From the NCBI RefSeq assembly GCF_031143425.1, contig NC_090445.1, positions 1,577,812,049 through 1,577,876,048 on the forward strand: DNA of 64,000 nt, written 5' to 3'. Positions 23,201-33,953 of this stretch are shown here, piece after piece. The DNA comes from Pleurodeles waltl (Eukaryota; Chordata; Amphibia; Caudata; Salamandridae). How positions within the stretch are numbered: the stretch's first letter is position 1; every line of letters starts with the position of its first letter. The translations under genes were made by a program, and so were the position numbers. A model generated the notes under the pieces. That model was not told the DNA's origin. It worked only from the letters and a program-made list of their open reading frames with translations, and searched no databases.

Positions 23201-23560
23201 TAAGTGCGTGGAGGGAGGCGGCATCGTAGCTGTGCTGGGGGTTTTGGGAGCGCTGGGGGCCAGGGGTTCTGGCGCTGGGCACTGTCCAGGCGCGGACGGG
23301 CGCAGATGGGCTTGCCTTTGGCGTGCCAGCGGCGTGGCCGCGCAGCGGCCTCCATAAGAGGGAGGGGGGGAGGAGGGGTCAGATGGGGGGCGGGAGGGAG
23401 GGTGACGAATGGGAGCAGGGGGCAGGGCCGCACGGGTGGCAGCAGCGGGAAACCAGAGAGCGGGAGGCGGGGAGGCAGAAAAAAAGAGAGAAAAAGTGGG
23501 AAGAAAAGAGGAAATTCACTGAAGAGAGGCGAGGATGGCATGAAAAATCAAAAAGTAGAA
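20240..23560 (-). mobile_element. L2-clade (CR1 group) LINE, near full length
   Basis: This is a GC-rich block clearly different in composition from its AT-rich flanks. On the minus strand it reads N-terminal Cys-rich segment, APE endonuclease and reverse transcriptase. It ends in a short tandem tail, TTGATTGATTGATTTATT, at 20239-20258, typical of L2/CR1 elements that end in a simple repeat instead of poly(A). The 5' limit is set only by loss of coding signal and the start of purine-rich DNA near 23500. No target duplication was identified. Confidence 0.85.
20609..23282 (-). pseudogene. L2-like LINE ORF2 (endonuclease-reverse transcriptase), frameshifted
   Basis: The visible N-terminus carries a Cys/His-rich segment, CPKRTHGPFACQTC, at about 23160-23120. 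The APE endonuclease follows, with LINARSV, ITETW, LLGDLNFH, DPIFSAS and the catalytic TDHRC. The reverse transcriptase then runs from about 21800: FPESWK, NFRPI, the SGFRANHSTETAL block, motif A DLSVAFDT, PQGSSLSPTLFN and the catalytic SYADDT. One frame change near 22945 splits the endonuclease, and another near 20690 splits the C-terminus, where RHSHISAHLRHL is seen in the other frame. The central 704 codons are open (22797-20683). The enzyme would nick target DNA and prime reverse transcription from the nick. With only two frame breaks this is a fairly young copy. The large open frames on the plus strand here are shadows. Confidence 0.88.
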
Positions 23561-23639
23561 AGAGTCAGAGGGGGAAAAAAGCACAGTGGAAAATAGAGGG
23601 GCGAGATACACAGGAGTAGAAAGTGCAGTGGCAGAGTGT

Positions 23640-24030
23640 AGAGGGGGAAATTCACGAGGGGAGAGCCAAGCAGAGAGGAGAAAAACGAGGAAAGGACAAG
23701 AGAGAGCGCAAAGAAGTACACGAGCGGAGAGGGGAGAGCCAAGCGGAGAGGAGAAAAACGAGGAAAGGACAAGAGAGAGCGCAAAGAAGTACACGAGGGG
23801 AGAGCCAAGCGGAGAGGAGAAAAACGAGGAAAGGACAAGAGAGAGCGCAAAAGAGTACACGAGGGGAGAGGGGAGAGCCAAGCGGAGAGGAGAAAAACGA
23901 GGAAAGGACAAGAGAGAGCGCAAAGAAGTACACGAGGGGAGAGCCAAGCGGAGAGGAGAAAAACGAGGAAAGGACAAGAGAGAGTGCAAAAAACGAGGAA
24001 AGGACAAGAGAGAGCGCAAAGGAGCACCTA
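23640..24030 (+). repeat. Minisatellite, ~66-75 bp unit, about 5.5 copies
   Basis: Units beginning GAGAGCCAAGCGGAGAGGAG recur near 23660, 23728, 23800, 23873 and 23940, with a shortened last copy near 23985. Unit length varies by insertion of a GAGGGGA-type block. The plus strand is almost purely A/G plus a few C. It abuts the 5' side of the minus-strand L2-like LINE. Long open frames on both strands (up to 176 codons, Arg/Glu-rich or Leu/Ser-rich) come from the repeat and are not genes. Confidence 0.9.
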
Positions 24031-25200
24031 CGGCCTACAAGAGGTGGCAGGGGCCTGGGCAGATGGAGCTGCAGTGGCAGGGGAGCGACCTACCCTAGGG
24101 TCAAGATGAAGGCTTACATTGTTGAAAACATACAATGGATGAAAGGTAAATGAGTTTAAGAGAGAATAGGAAACATTATACACTTTTTTCAAAAAAGGAA
24201 AATGTGGAAACACAGTCACAAAAAAGAAGTATGTTGTTTTCAGGTTTGCAGCAGCCAAACTTGCTGCTGATGTTCACATCCACGTGTATGGTACCATCTT
24301 GGCTTTCCAAGAAGCATATACTTTATATCTGATGGCTGAGAGGTGATTGTGTCAACATTCTAGATGCCTTTCTCTGAAGCCTGGATTTGAAAAAACAAAA
24401 CAAAAAAGTGGTGGGTGGAATGCTTGAATGAATATCACCACTAGTAATTACTTAAGGCGCATTCTAGCCCACATTATTTTTTGCTCACAGTGCCACTCCA
24501 AAGGCCACAGATATTCAAACCAGAATTGGTTGTGCTACAATAGGATCTGTCGAGCCACTATTAGCAGGCTCCTTTATGGTAGAATTGAAGCAGCCAAAGG
24601 CTGGTTTTGGCATTGTTGCGCCTCCTCTACGAGACACAGCTTGAGTTCATTGGTCCAGTGAGCAGGGAATTCCAATCTGGGCATACCCACTTAAAGCATC
24701 TAACCTACTAGAACAGAAAATTTACTAGACACCAGCCATATCCAAATCAGACTTGGTCTTGCTTCAGTAGGAACAGTCCTTCTTGAACTGTTAGGCCGGG
24801 CCCCTCTAGATTGGAACACACACAAACTCAGACTTGTTTCGGCCTTGCTGGATCTCATCAGTGAAAGGCAGCTCGAGCCCAGTGACAGTGAAAATTGGGA
24901 CCAACATCCCGGCATGCTTGTTGCATGCACAGTCTGTCACTTAGAAATATTAAAAAGTGATGGGTTGAATCCTAGAATTAATCACAGCCACTAGTAAAAA
25001 ACTTAGGGCTGCATTTCAGTCCGTCATATTAGCCCACTATGCCACTCAAGACAGGCACTAATTATCTGCAAATTAGTCTTCATCTTGTTCCAATGGGAAA
25101 CGTCTATCCTGAAATCTTTGGCCAGGCTCCTCTAGAGTCCAGTGGCACGGTGGGCATTTTCAGGGACCAAGGCTTATTGGCCACCTTTAGATATTGACAC
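24031..25200 (+). repeat. About three diverged tandem units of ~270 bp
   Basis: Three segments share phrases in the same order: CCACTAGTAAT...CTTA (24437, 24990), then CAAATCAGACTTGG-like, then AATAGGA/AGTAGGAAC-like, then GGCTCCTCTAGA-like (near 24520-24580, 24744-24808 and 25065-25135). Divergence is high, so copy number and limits are approximate. Bases 24031-24409 hold no recognised feature. No coding. Confidence 0.4.
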
Positions 25201-26701
25201 AGAGCAAGAGAGAATATGGATTTAAAAGGTGACAGGAGAAGTTTGAGAAAAAGGAGTGAAAATTAGGAGTGTAGTGATAACTGGAGAAAGCACAGAATAA
25301 AACAACATGCGGAAGTGCGCAAAAGAAACAGAAAGTTCACAGTGTTACAGGAAAGGGGCACAAGGTAGAATCAAGCCTAGATAGTTTTTATGTGCATCAG
25401 CATCAGCATTTAGCAGCACCTGCTGCAGGTTCTTAAGAACATCCACGGGCTTGCCCTTGTTATTATGTATGTATATATTTATTTTTACAATTTAAGAATG
25501 CTGGTGTTCCATTCCCTTTGATGGGCATCAGACAAAAGGCTAGTGGAATGGAATTGTGGAATTGTCCACGTGCTCTAGTTACTTCTCCAAGGTGAACGAT
25601 CTCCACTGAAATTACTTAACCATATATAGTGCTAACATCTGAAAGTGCTAACCAGTACTTCAAAAATTCACCTTGCACACTAGTCAGATGAGCTTTTGAT
25701 TTCTAAGTTAGGGGACCATGTCCAAGAAGTGACATATATCTCGAACTCTAAAGCGAGGTGATTCTCATTTGGAAAATGGAAAGTCTATTTGGCACCCTGT
25801 ATTCATCCATTGTAGACATTTTCTAATGCTCTCTGCACTGTAGAGATGCAGAGGTGGAAAATGTGTTACTTGAGACTTTCCCTTGTTAATTCACCATCCT
25901 GGGGTCTGCTGCAGTTCTTAGAGTCTTAAAGGCTATATTCTACTATTGCCGTTACCCACGCTGCAGCGCCCTCTTTTTGTCCTAATGACTAAGAAAGGCT
26001 AAAACTTCTGTACCACTTGGTTGTTTCTCAGTGCTTAATTTGTAGAAGAATGTGCGCTGATGCCCAAAGCTCTGCTCAGAAACCCACAGTCTGCGGTATT
26101 GCATGTAGCACGCCGAATACCAAGGCTTCATAGTCCGCAATCTGCTTCATGGCGCTCTAATTGACTACCAAACACTCCCTGCCCCTTGATCTCTCTCTTG
26201 CCGGTCCCAGTTTTTTCTCTTTGTGACAGTTTTGCCGCCTTTCCCTTTTTCCTTCTCTGTCTGTTTTCCTTCTCTTGCTGTGGATCAACGAAGGCCCTTG
26301 AGGACAAATAAGTTCCAGTACCCAAAAATCAGGGCTGGTTGACCTCACCGGCACCCGTCGGCAAAAAAAGCACTGTTGTTATGTTGTCCTCCTCGGACAA
26401 GTCCGAGGAGCCCAATAGGTTTAGCACATTGCCTTTTCAAAATCGTCCAGTCCAGTTCATGCATTTTCTGGGGTTACATGCACATTTTGACTTGAAGGCG
26501 AACTTAAAGGGATACACTTTGACTAGTCATTCCCTCTCCTTTACTGTCATGCAGCGTGTTCTATTTTTACGTGGCTCACTAACTGTTCTGCATTGGCACT
26601 ACCACACTGGGTAAGGGAGGCTAGTCTGAGGGTCTGTGATGTAGTACGTCCCTAGTTGAAATATTGTGTGCTCAATCAGTCTGTCCTCCTGGGAGTGTCC
26701 C
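25201..26701. other. No recognisable gene
   Basis: No domain is seen in any frame. Bases 26040-26340 resemble a dispersed salamander-type repeat that I half recognise but cannot name or bound. The rest shows nothing. Confidence 0.4.
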
Positions 26702-29700
26702 TGTAGGAAATTGGGTAACTGGTTGAGTGGGTGAAACCCTAGTCAAGCAGCAACTACAATTTCTGTTAAGGAGAAGTCACAATGAAACTCCTAATTTTCC
26801 TGTGCCTAAATCTCTGGTAGCTTGGCACAAAAGCAGTTAGGCATAACTTAGAGATAATGTGTAAAGTATTTATGCAGCACTTATACAGTAATAAAGTGAA
26901 AACATGACACAGGAAAAATCGTACACCAATTTAAAAAAATAGCTTACATTTTAAGAAATCATTTGACATCAGAACAACTAAAATCCAATCAGTAGAACCA
27001 GAGATTTGCAACTCAAAGATTTAATGGCAGTATAGCTCCTAAAAGCACGAAGCGCCACTTGCACTTATCTGATTATTTGAGACCTGGTGAAAGTCACAAG
27101 TTGAGACTGACCGTGATGGAGTGAGGGCCGATACAAAAACCAGGGTAGTCCAGCTGAAAAAGTTACCTTCTAATGTACAGTGTGAAGAGTTCCACTTGCA
27201 GTGGGGGAGGCCGCGATGAGCAGATGTAGTGCGAAGACCATGCTGGGCGTCGTGGATGGTCATCACAGTAGCATAAACATCCTGTTGGCTGTCACAGACA
27301 GTCATTGCTGTTGCTTCCCTCTGCAGTTGCCTCTGGTTATCGATGCTGTAGTGCGAAGTGCATACCTTGCATTGCCAATTGTCTCAAGCGGTCATTGTAG
27401 TGCGAAGAGAGGGGTTCACTAGAGCTTCGCCTTGGTGGTCGGCAGAGGTGGAAAGATCTTGGTGTGCACAGGCCCATTCACGGTCATGAAGAGCACAAAA
27501 CCTCAGGATTTCTCCTTTTCTTCAAGAAAAAGCTCTACCAGTGCCACAACAGTTGTCCAGGACCTGAGAGTCACCTTTTGGGGATCAGGAACTCACTCCA
27601 GCAGAGGGCAGCAGGGTTCAGGCAGTTCCAGTTACAGGCCAGCAGGGCAGTTGCAGAGAGGCGTCTGTAGCTTATTTCCCTCTAGCTTAGAACATGAGGT
27701 CAGTCAGCCTTGGAGTCACTTCGGCCTGGAATGAAGGGTGCAGGTCCAGGTTTCCTTCTCAGGCAGCAGGGCAGGTATTAACAAGCAGAGTAAACCGATG
27801 GCAGCAGGGCAGTCCTTCTTCTGTAGTATCCACAAGTCCAGGAATTTACTGAAGAGTGGGTCTGAGGGTGCTATTTTTATACCTGGTTGAGACTGTAACG
27901 TTCAACCAACTTATGGAGTCAACACCCAACAGAAGTATAAGGAATGTCCTGCCTTCCTGTCCTGGTCCCAGTCTGTCTGCATGCACAATAGCCTAGTGTG
28001 AAGTCCTTTGTGTGAGAGCTGAGGCTGTTAGGCTCGTCAATGGATTGCTACCAGTTGGTGGTCCTGATGCGATGAGAGGAGCCACGGCTGCTTTGATATG
28101 TGAAGGTTCCTATCTGCCTGAGGTAACATGGCCCTTTCTGGTAGCCACGGTGCTAACGACAATAATACGCCTAAGCAGGCAATGCCTTCTAGAAGGAGTC
28201 ACCAAGAGGAAAAACCCAGAAGGGAAAAAGCCTCTGCAGGTAACTGGAGACATCTGTGAGGCGAAGGATGACTGGAGCAGCAGAAGAATCCAAGACTGGC
28301 AGCAGGGCTCAAAAATATGTAACAAGAACTCCAGACAGGAGAACTAGGATCAGGACAGAAAACTGGAATCGGGATCGCCCAAAAATAGGATCACAGGAAG
28401 GAAAGCAGAACCCACAAGGAATATCAACAGAGCGAACACACACCAGCAGGAGCAAAGAGTGTTGCAACGCAAATCTAAAGACAGCTCTGACCATTATATA
28501 CCCAATAGACAGGAAGTGATGAAAGAGGAAATATAATTCCACCATGTTGAATAAGGAAAAGACAATAGGAAAAAGAAGACAGTGCCTCCATGATGGATAA
28601 GTGCATAAAAACCCTCTTGAGGAATTCTGGGATAAAGAACTACAGAAGATGGAAACATGGCCCTCAGGGAGCAGAATGTCTCTCAACCACAACTGCCTGG
28701 TGAAACTAAGAATGTGCCTCTCTATTCCACCATGTAAACCCTTAGACTTCAGGTGAGCATGATGAGCATTCCGTTGGACAACATAGGACTTTAAGAGAGC
28801 ACTGGTGGTTTGCTGTGTTGCCCCGTGGTCTGCATGCGAGGTATAGGGGTGAGTCATAGGCCAGGCATCGGCTTATGGCATAACAGAGGCAGTGACAGTG
28901 TGACAGGTGAGAGCTCCACCCGTCTCATCAAGGAAGGATGGCCCGTCCTACTAACACCCACACCCTCTATTGTGTGACAGTCTGGGGGGAATACACAAAG
29001 GCCAACTACAATTTGTCATGTGACTTTAAAAACAACAGGGTGGTGATGGTTAGGACAAGAAAATGCTAACTTTCTAAAGGTGTAATTTTCAGAATTGGGA
29101 CTTAAAATCCAAATAGGCCATTAATGAGGATTTTCAATTACAATTCCTCAGACACCAAACATGTGATTCCAACCTGCTCCCAAACAAACGTTATCACTTA
29201 TTAACTGTAATAAGGTAACTCAATATTTTCCTATTGGGGATGTAGGCCTTGAAATAGTGAAAAATGAATTTGAGAGTTTTTTACTAATAGGACAGGTAAA
29301 ACATGAAAGTACATGTCCAACTTTTTTAAATACAATGGACCCTGCTCTATGGGCTCTTCAGGGCCTACCCAAAGGGCAACTTATATGTATTAAAAAGGAA
29401 GGTTTAGGCCTGTCAAAAAAGTTTATTTCACTAAGTTGAAATGGCAGATTAAAACTGCACACACAGGCTGCATTGGCAGGCTGAGACTAGTTTTAAAGAG
29501 TTACTTAAGTGGGTGGCACAATAAGTGCTGCAGTCCCATTAGTATCATTTAATTTACCAGCCCTGAGATAGGGTATACCACTTTACTAGGGACTTACTAG
29601 TAAATTAAATATATCAATTGGGTGTAAGTCGATTTTACCATGTTTAGAGGAGCGAGAACAAGAACGTTGTAGTAGTGGTAAAGTGTACAGTCCTAAAGCA

Positions 29701-29780
29701 AACAAAAACAAATTCTGAAAACAGGATGGGTGAAGACAAAACGTTTTGGAGTGACCCTGCAGAGAGGTCCATGTCCAACA
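26702..29780 (+). repeat. LTR-like dispersed repeat, interrupted
   Basis: The block begins TGTAGGAAATTGGGTAACTGG and probably ends near GGTCCATGTCCAACA at 29780, so it opens with TG and closes with CA. Several phrases inside it match, from memory, a very abundant non-coding repeat of salamander genomes: GTAGCTTGGCACAAAAGCAG, GTATCCACAAGTCCAG, GGAAGGTTTAGGCCTG and CTTTACTAGGGACTTACTAG. It contains no coding domain. A separate solo LTR (28026-28885) interrupts it. I do not see a flanking target duplication, so the limits and the LTR assignment are uncertain. Confidence 0.45.
28026..28885. mobile_element. Solo LTR, 860 bp, with GAGGC target duplication
   Basis: The segment starts TGTTAGGCTCG, ends GGCATAACA and is flanked by the 5-bp direct repeat GAGGC at 28021-28025 and 28886-28890. 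The ends form a short inverted repeat (TGTTA...TAACA). Size, TG...CA ends and the 5-bp duplication fit a solo LTR left by recombination between the two LTRs of a retroelement. The sequence it interrupts resumes on the right, with GTGTGACAGTCTGGGGGGAA near 28973. The 182-codon minus frame inside (28309-28857) has no recognisable domain and I do not count it as a gene. Confidence 0.75.
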
Positions 29781-30984
29781 GAAACCCTCTTGCAGAGGCT
29801 CCAAGATATTGTGTTTCCATAAAAGACAGTTGAGAGTTTAGGAACAATTCAGTCACTTTAGCTATCAGAGGAAGTCATGAGACCAACTGATAGCTAATTA
29901 GGATCATTGAATCAGGGTTTCTACCGCATCATCAGGAGTTTCCACACACAGTACAGGAAGACCGAAGCCTGTTACACAAATCATTGAGGTAATCACTGAT
30001 ATGATGAGCTTTTGGTATGAGGAATTTTAAAGGACAGGGTCTAAAGGGGAAGGAGAGAAGCTAAGTAAATGCTCACCTATCTGTGTGATTTGAGTGGAAT
30101 GTTTTTCTGGGTCTACCAAAGGCAAGAGGCATGTGACATACCCCCTTCCTCGGAACCCTGGGAGCTACTAAAAGTAAATCAAGCAGTTATGGGAGATATG
30201 GAAAGGGCTGCTTCTAGTTCAAAAACAACCTCACACCGTCTCAGTATATACCGCCATTACACATGTCCTTCGATAACACCCCACATCGATGAATATGTTA
30301 AATATTTTAAATCAACTTCCCAAAAGATTCTTCAAAGAAAAATGAATCATTCCATCCCTTTAATTAGACTTCAGAACTGTTCAGGCTCTTGTTCTTTTTC
30401 AAACCTAGTATGCAGTGCAGCAGTTCACTACTGGCTGGCCCGTATGGGACCAAAATCTCACAGTCTAAACATTGCATCTTTTCTATCATTCACAAAATGA
30501 TTGCTGAGTTCAAGTTAACAATAGAAAATCTACACTCAATGGAGCAACATTTTTTGTAGACGATATTTAGTCCGCAATATGTATGTCAGACAATATTTTT
30601 GCTATTAGTTTTCTGATCTACAATTGACTAGTCACCTGCCACACATTTACCTTAGACAGTAGCAGCTGGTAATGTTTAAAAGTGGTGGGTTGTAATTCTT
30701 GCACAAATTCAAGAGAGTGAGTCCAACTCTTCCAGGAGGATTCATGGGCAGAGTGTCTCTCCCCTGGGAACATTTTGGAAGAAAATGGGGCAAATAGCAT
30801 ATTTTAAAGCACTATATTGATGGGAATTGTATAAAACGTCATAGGCTCTGAAAGGGCTCCCATGAAATATTCATGTCCTTTCATCGTATGCTGAGCCAAT
30901 GGAGCCTGACCCATCACAAGAGCGGACTCCATTTGTTTTTTTTTCCAAAACCTGCTATGAGCCCCATATGTTAAATTGTGCTAC
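29781..30984. other. No recognisable feature
   Basis: A 143-codon plus frame at 30069-30500 has no recognisable domain and no supporting context. No repeats are seen. Confidence 0.4.
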
Positions 30985-31475
30985 CACCAGCATTTTGTCT
31001 TGTTGCCCCATTATGCCAAAAATTACACAGGATATATCATTATCAGAATTTTTACTTTAATGCCATCCTTATGACATGGATGATCCTTTTGTCAAAAAAT
31101 AAGTTTAGTGTCAGGGCCAGCATTTTGTCAGTTTCCCCTCCCAATTCTACTGTTGTTCCCCATATGCCAAGAAATACCTTCAAAGTATGAGGGAAGCATT
31201 TTGCCAGGGTGCTCTATATGCCAAGAATTTCCTCCAGTATGGCAGTGCCAGCATTTTTCCATGGGTGCACTATTTGTCAAAAATTATCTCTAGTGTACCT
31301 TTGCCAGTATATTGCCACAGGTACTTGTTATGCAAATAATTACTTCCACTATGCCAGCCAGTATTTTTCACAGGTGTCTTTTAAAAGAATTACCTCAAGT
31401 ATGCTAGTGCCAGCAATTTCCTGGGATGCCTCTCTAAGCCAAGAATTTCCTTCAGTAGGCAGGTCCACCAGCAGT
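30985..31475 (+). repeat. Degenerate tandem array, ~65-bp unit, about 7 copies
   Basis: Phrases of the form GCCAGCATTTTGCC, then CATATGCCAAGAATT, then CCTCNAGTATG recur at roughly 60-70 bp intervals (near 30989, 31119, 31195, 31247, 31306, 31358 and 31407). Copies are well diverged. Overlapping open frames are products of the periodicity. Confidence 0.65.
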
Positions 31476-31479
31476 CTTG

Positions 31480-31910
31480 AAAGCATAACACCACACCCTC
31501 ACTCCTGGTCATTTACGTTCACTCACACCCATTATCACTCACATTGACTGTCACTCATTTTTACCCATTCATTCTCATTCGTCTCTCACTCTTTTGGTCT
31601 CACTCACTTACACTCTTTCTCACGTATTCTCTCATTCACACTCACTCTCACGCTTTCAATCTCACTTATTCTCACTCATAATCACTGTTACGCCACCTCA
31701 CTGTCACTCATTTTGACATAGTCTGACTTGCACTTACACCTATTCTGACTCATTGTCATTCGTTCATTCTCACTTGCACTTACTCTAACTCACTCATTCT
31801 CACTCAGGTTTAGTCGTACTCACCCAATGTCACTCTCTCCCTCTGTCACTCACTCTCACATGCACGTTTACACATGCACATGCTCTCGCCCCCTCTGTCA
31901 CACACACCTG
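31480..31910 (+). repeat. Degenerate (CACTCA/TCTCACT)n simple-repeat region
   Basis: The plus strand is dominated by CACTCA, CTCACT and CATTCTCA words over about 430 bp with no fixed longer period. It is an old microsatellite expansion directly following the 65-bp array. Confidence 0.8.
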
Positions 31911-32966
31911 CATATTTTAAAGCATCTTTGTACCCAGCTGGCTACTTGTGCAGGTCTTGTTTCTGATCCCTGTAGTCGGGCCCCTGGAGCCAGGACACAG
32001 CTCCCTCTCGCTTAAAGCAGCATCCACCGAAATATGAATCTGAAAACGTGAGCCTGCGCTGTTGCCGGTTCCAACATCCTTTCATCAGTACAAAGAAAAT
32101 GAGTAGCAAGTCATAATCATAAAATACATTAACAAATATTCAGATAAAATACAATTCAGCATTGAACAATAGTACACTAAAAACACAAGAAGATAAAATA
32201 TTTTTCCGTATCAATAATGATATGAAGACAGATAAGCTAAAGAAAGAAAAAAACGAAAAAAGGAGAAAAGTAAATATATATGTCAAATACTAAATTCATA
32301 ATAAGTTATTAAGAGTCCCACAAGAGTCTTTGAGAGTAAACTATAGTCTTCAGGGGGTTGATGTTCCAACTTTCTGCTTCTTGCTTTTTTGCGTCATCCT
32401 TCCCTAGATCTGTGAAGAGTTGGGAAAGGTGGGTGGTACACGCTGAGCGTGTATCCCCAGGTACTGCAGGGCTGAAGAGTGAAGTATTCAACGCTAACAA
32501 TAGCAGTGATGCTGCAGCGCGTCACTGATGGGGGTGCCTGCAAGGGCCAGTACTGTATTCCTTTGGCTAGTAAAAGGTACACGGAAATCCGATCTGGTCA
32601 TCCCCATTCTGAGGGATATCCGCTGGATCCCCTTGTTAGCTATAAATACTCTGCATCCAAATAGGGAACATCTGCCGTGTAACCCTTAATCTCGGCTTTC
32701 CTGTCTCAAAAATAATTTGTGCATTTTAGGAATAATGAGTGCCACTGAGACCAATTCTCGCTTTCTCCCTGAAATCCCAAATGGAAAAAGCAAAAATTGA
32801 ATTCTTGAGCGCCTCCTTGAGGCTGCCGTGTGCCAGCAAGCAGATCCCCCCTACCGATTCCTCAGTTCATTTGTATGGCTTTCTCTGTCATTTTCCATTT
32901 CGTTGAAAGCAGCAAGCTGATATAAAAATAATAAGCTGATATGAATTCATCATGCAGCAGTTCCCT
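31911..32966. other. No recognisable feature
   Basis: Bases 32130-32310 are very A-rich. No coding domain or clear repeat was found. Confidence 0.4.
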
Positions 32967-33294
32967 GCAGAGTTGGCTATGCCTGACTGTGAAGTAGAAT
33001 GCAGAGTTGCCTATGCCTGACTGTGAAGTAGAAAATTAACCCCTTTCTGACCCAGAGTGCAGAGTTGGCTATGCCTGACTGTGAAGTAGAATGCAGAGTT
33101 GGCTATGCCTGGCTGTGAAGTAGAAAATTAACCCCTTTCTGACCCAGAGTGCAGAGTTGGCTATGCCTGACTGTGAAGTAGAATGCAGAGTTGGCTATGC
33201 CTGACTGTGAAGTAGAAAATTAACCCCTTTCTGACCCAGAGTACAGAGTTGGCTATGCCTGGCTGTGAAGTAGAAGATTAACCTCTTTCTGACC
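32967..33294 (+). repeat. Two-part higher-order tandem array (34 + 58 bp units)
   Basis: Unit A (34 bp, GCAGAGTTGGCTATGCCTGA...GAAT) alternates with unit B, which is unit A extended by a 24-base tail (ATTAACCCCTTTCTGACCCAGAGT-like) to 58 bp. Order: A 32967-33000, B 33001-33058, A 33059-33092, B 33093-33150, A 33151-33184, B 33185-33242, then a diverged B to about 33294. Copies differ by only one or a few bases, so the 92-bp duplication is recent. Confidence 0.92.
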
Positions 33295-33439
33295 GCTCTT
33301 CTTCACAGGACCTGGAATGAGAACCACCCACCACTTCCACAAACATGTCAAAGTGGAGGCAAACGCTCGCTTCGACACGCAGTCCCTAGAATCTCCTGGA
33401 TAGCTTTTGGACACACCGTCCCACAATGGGGAAAAGTTA

Positions 33440-33953
33440 GGGGCATATTTATGGAAAAAGGTGCTGCATACAGTGCAGCGCACTTTTCCTGCGCCCCTTA
33501 GTGCCGCTCTAACGCTACCATGTGCGCGCCGTATTTAAAATACGGCACACCATGGCGGTAGTTAGGGGACTAGCGTCTGAATTTTTGACGTTAGTCCGGC
33601 GCTTTGCAAAATTAGCATCAAACATTCTGACGCTAATCCCGCAAAGCACCCAGTGGCTCATTATAAGCAATGGAAGCCTCGTTTTAACACCTGCTCTGAG
33701 CAGGCATTAAAAGTGCCGAAAAAATGGTGCAAGGAAATCTGTTAGATTTCTTTGCGCCATTTTTTTGGCTCCCCTAACTGGGGAACGCCCCCTTTGCATA
33801 CATTATGCCTGGCGCAAAGGGTTAAAAAGTAGTGCAATGCATTGTGTCACTTTGTAAACATGGTGAAGCGTTCTGGCCTTCTAATGCCACATTAGCATCA
33901 AAAAATGACGCTAATGTGGCGTTGGAATGGCACCAGAGACTCAAATATGCCCC
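33440..33953. mobile_element. MITE family B, plus-orientation copy, 514 bp
   Basis: The ends are a perfect inverted GGGGCATATTT. Flanking trinucleotides are TTA on the left and TCA on the right, fitting a 3-bp PIF/Harbinger-type duplication with one change. Internal landmarks (ATTTAAAATACGGCACACCATGG, a CTAGCGTC block, a GAGCAGGCATTAA block, AATCTGTTAGATTTCTTTGC) recur in reverse order at 55358-55858. No coding. Confidence 0.75.

Noticed and set aside
23516..24153. Arg/Glu-rich and Leu/Ser-rich open frames up to 176 codons on both strands
   Set aside because: They follow exactly the ~66-75 bp minisatellite, so their open state comes from the repeat.
28309..28857. 182-codon minus-strand open frame
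   Set aside because: It lies wholly inside the solo LTR, has no recognisable domain and no initiation context; probably chance.
30069..30500. 143-codon frame as a possible exon
   Set aside because: No domain, no good splice sites at sensible positions and no neighbouring exon.
32967..33294. CRISPR-like array
   Set aside because: The units are contiguous tandem repeats without unique spacers, in a vertebrate-type genome.
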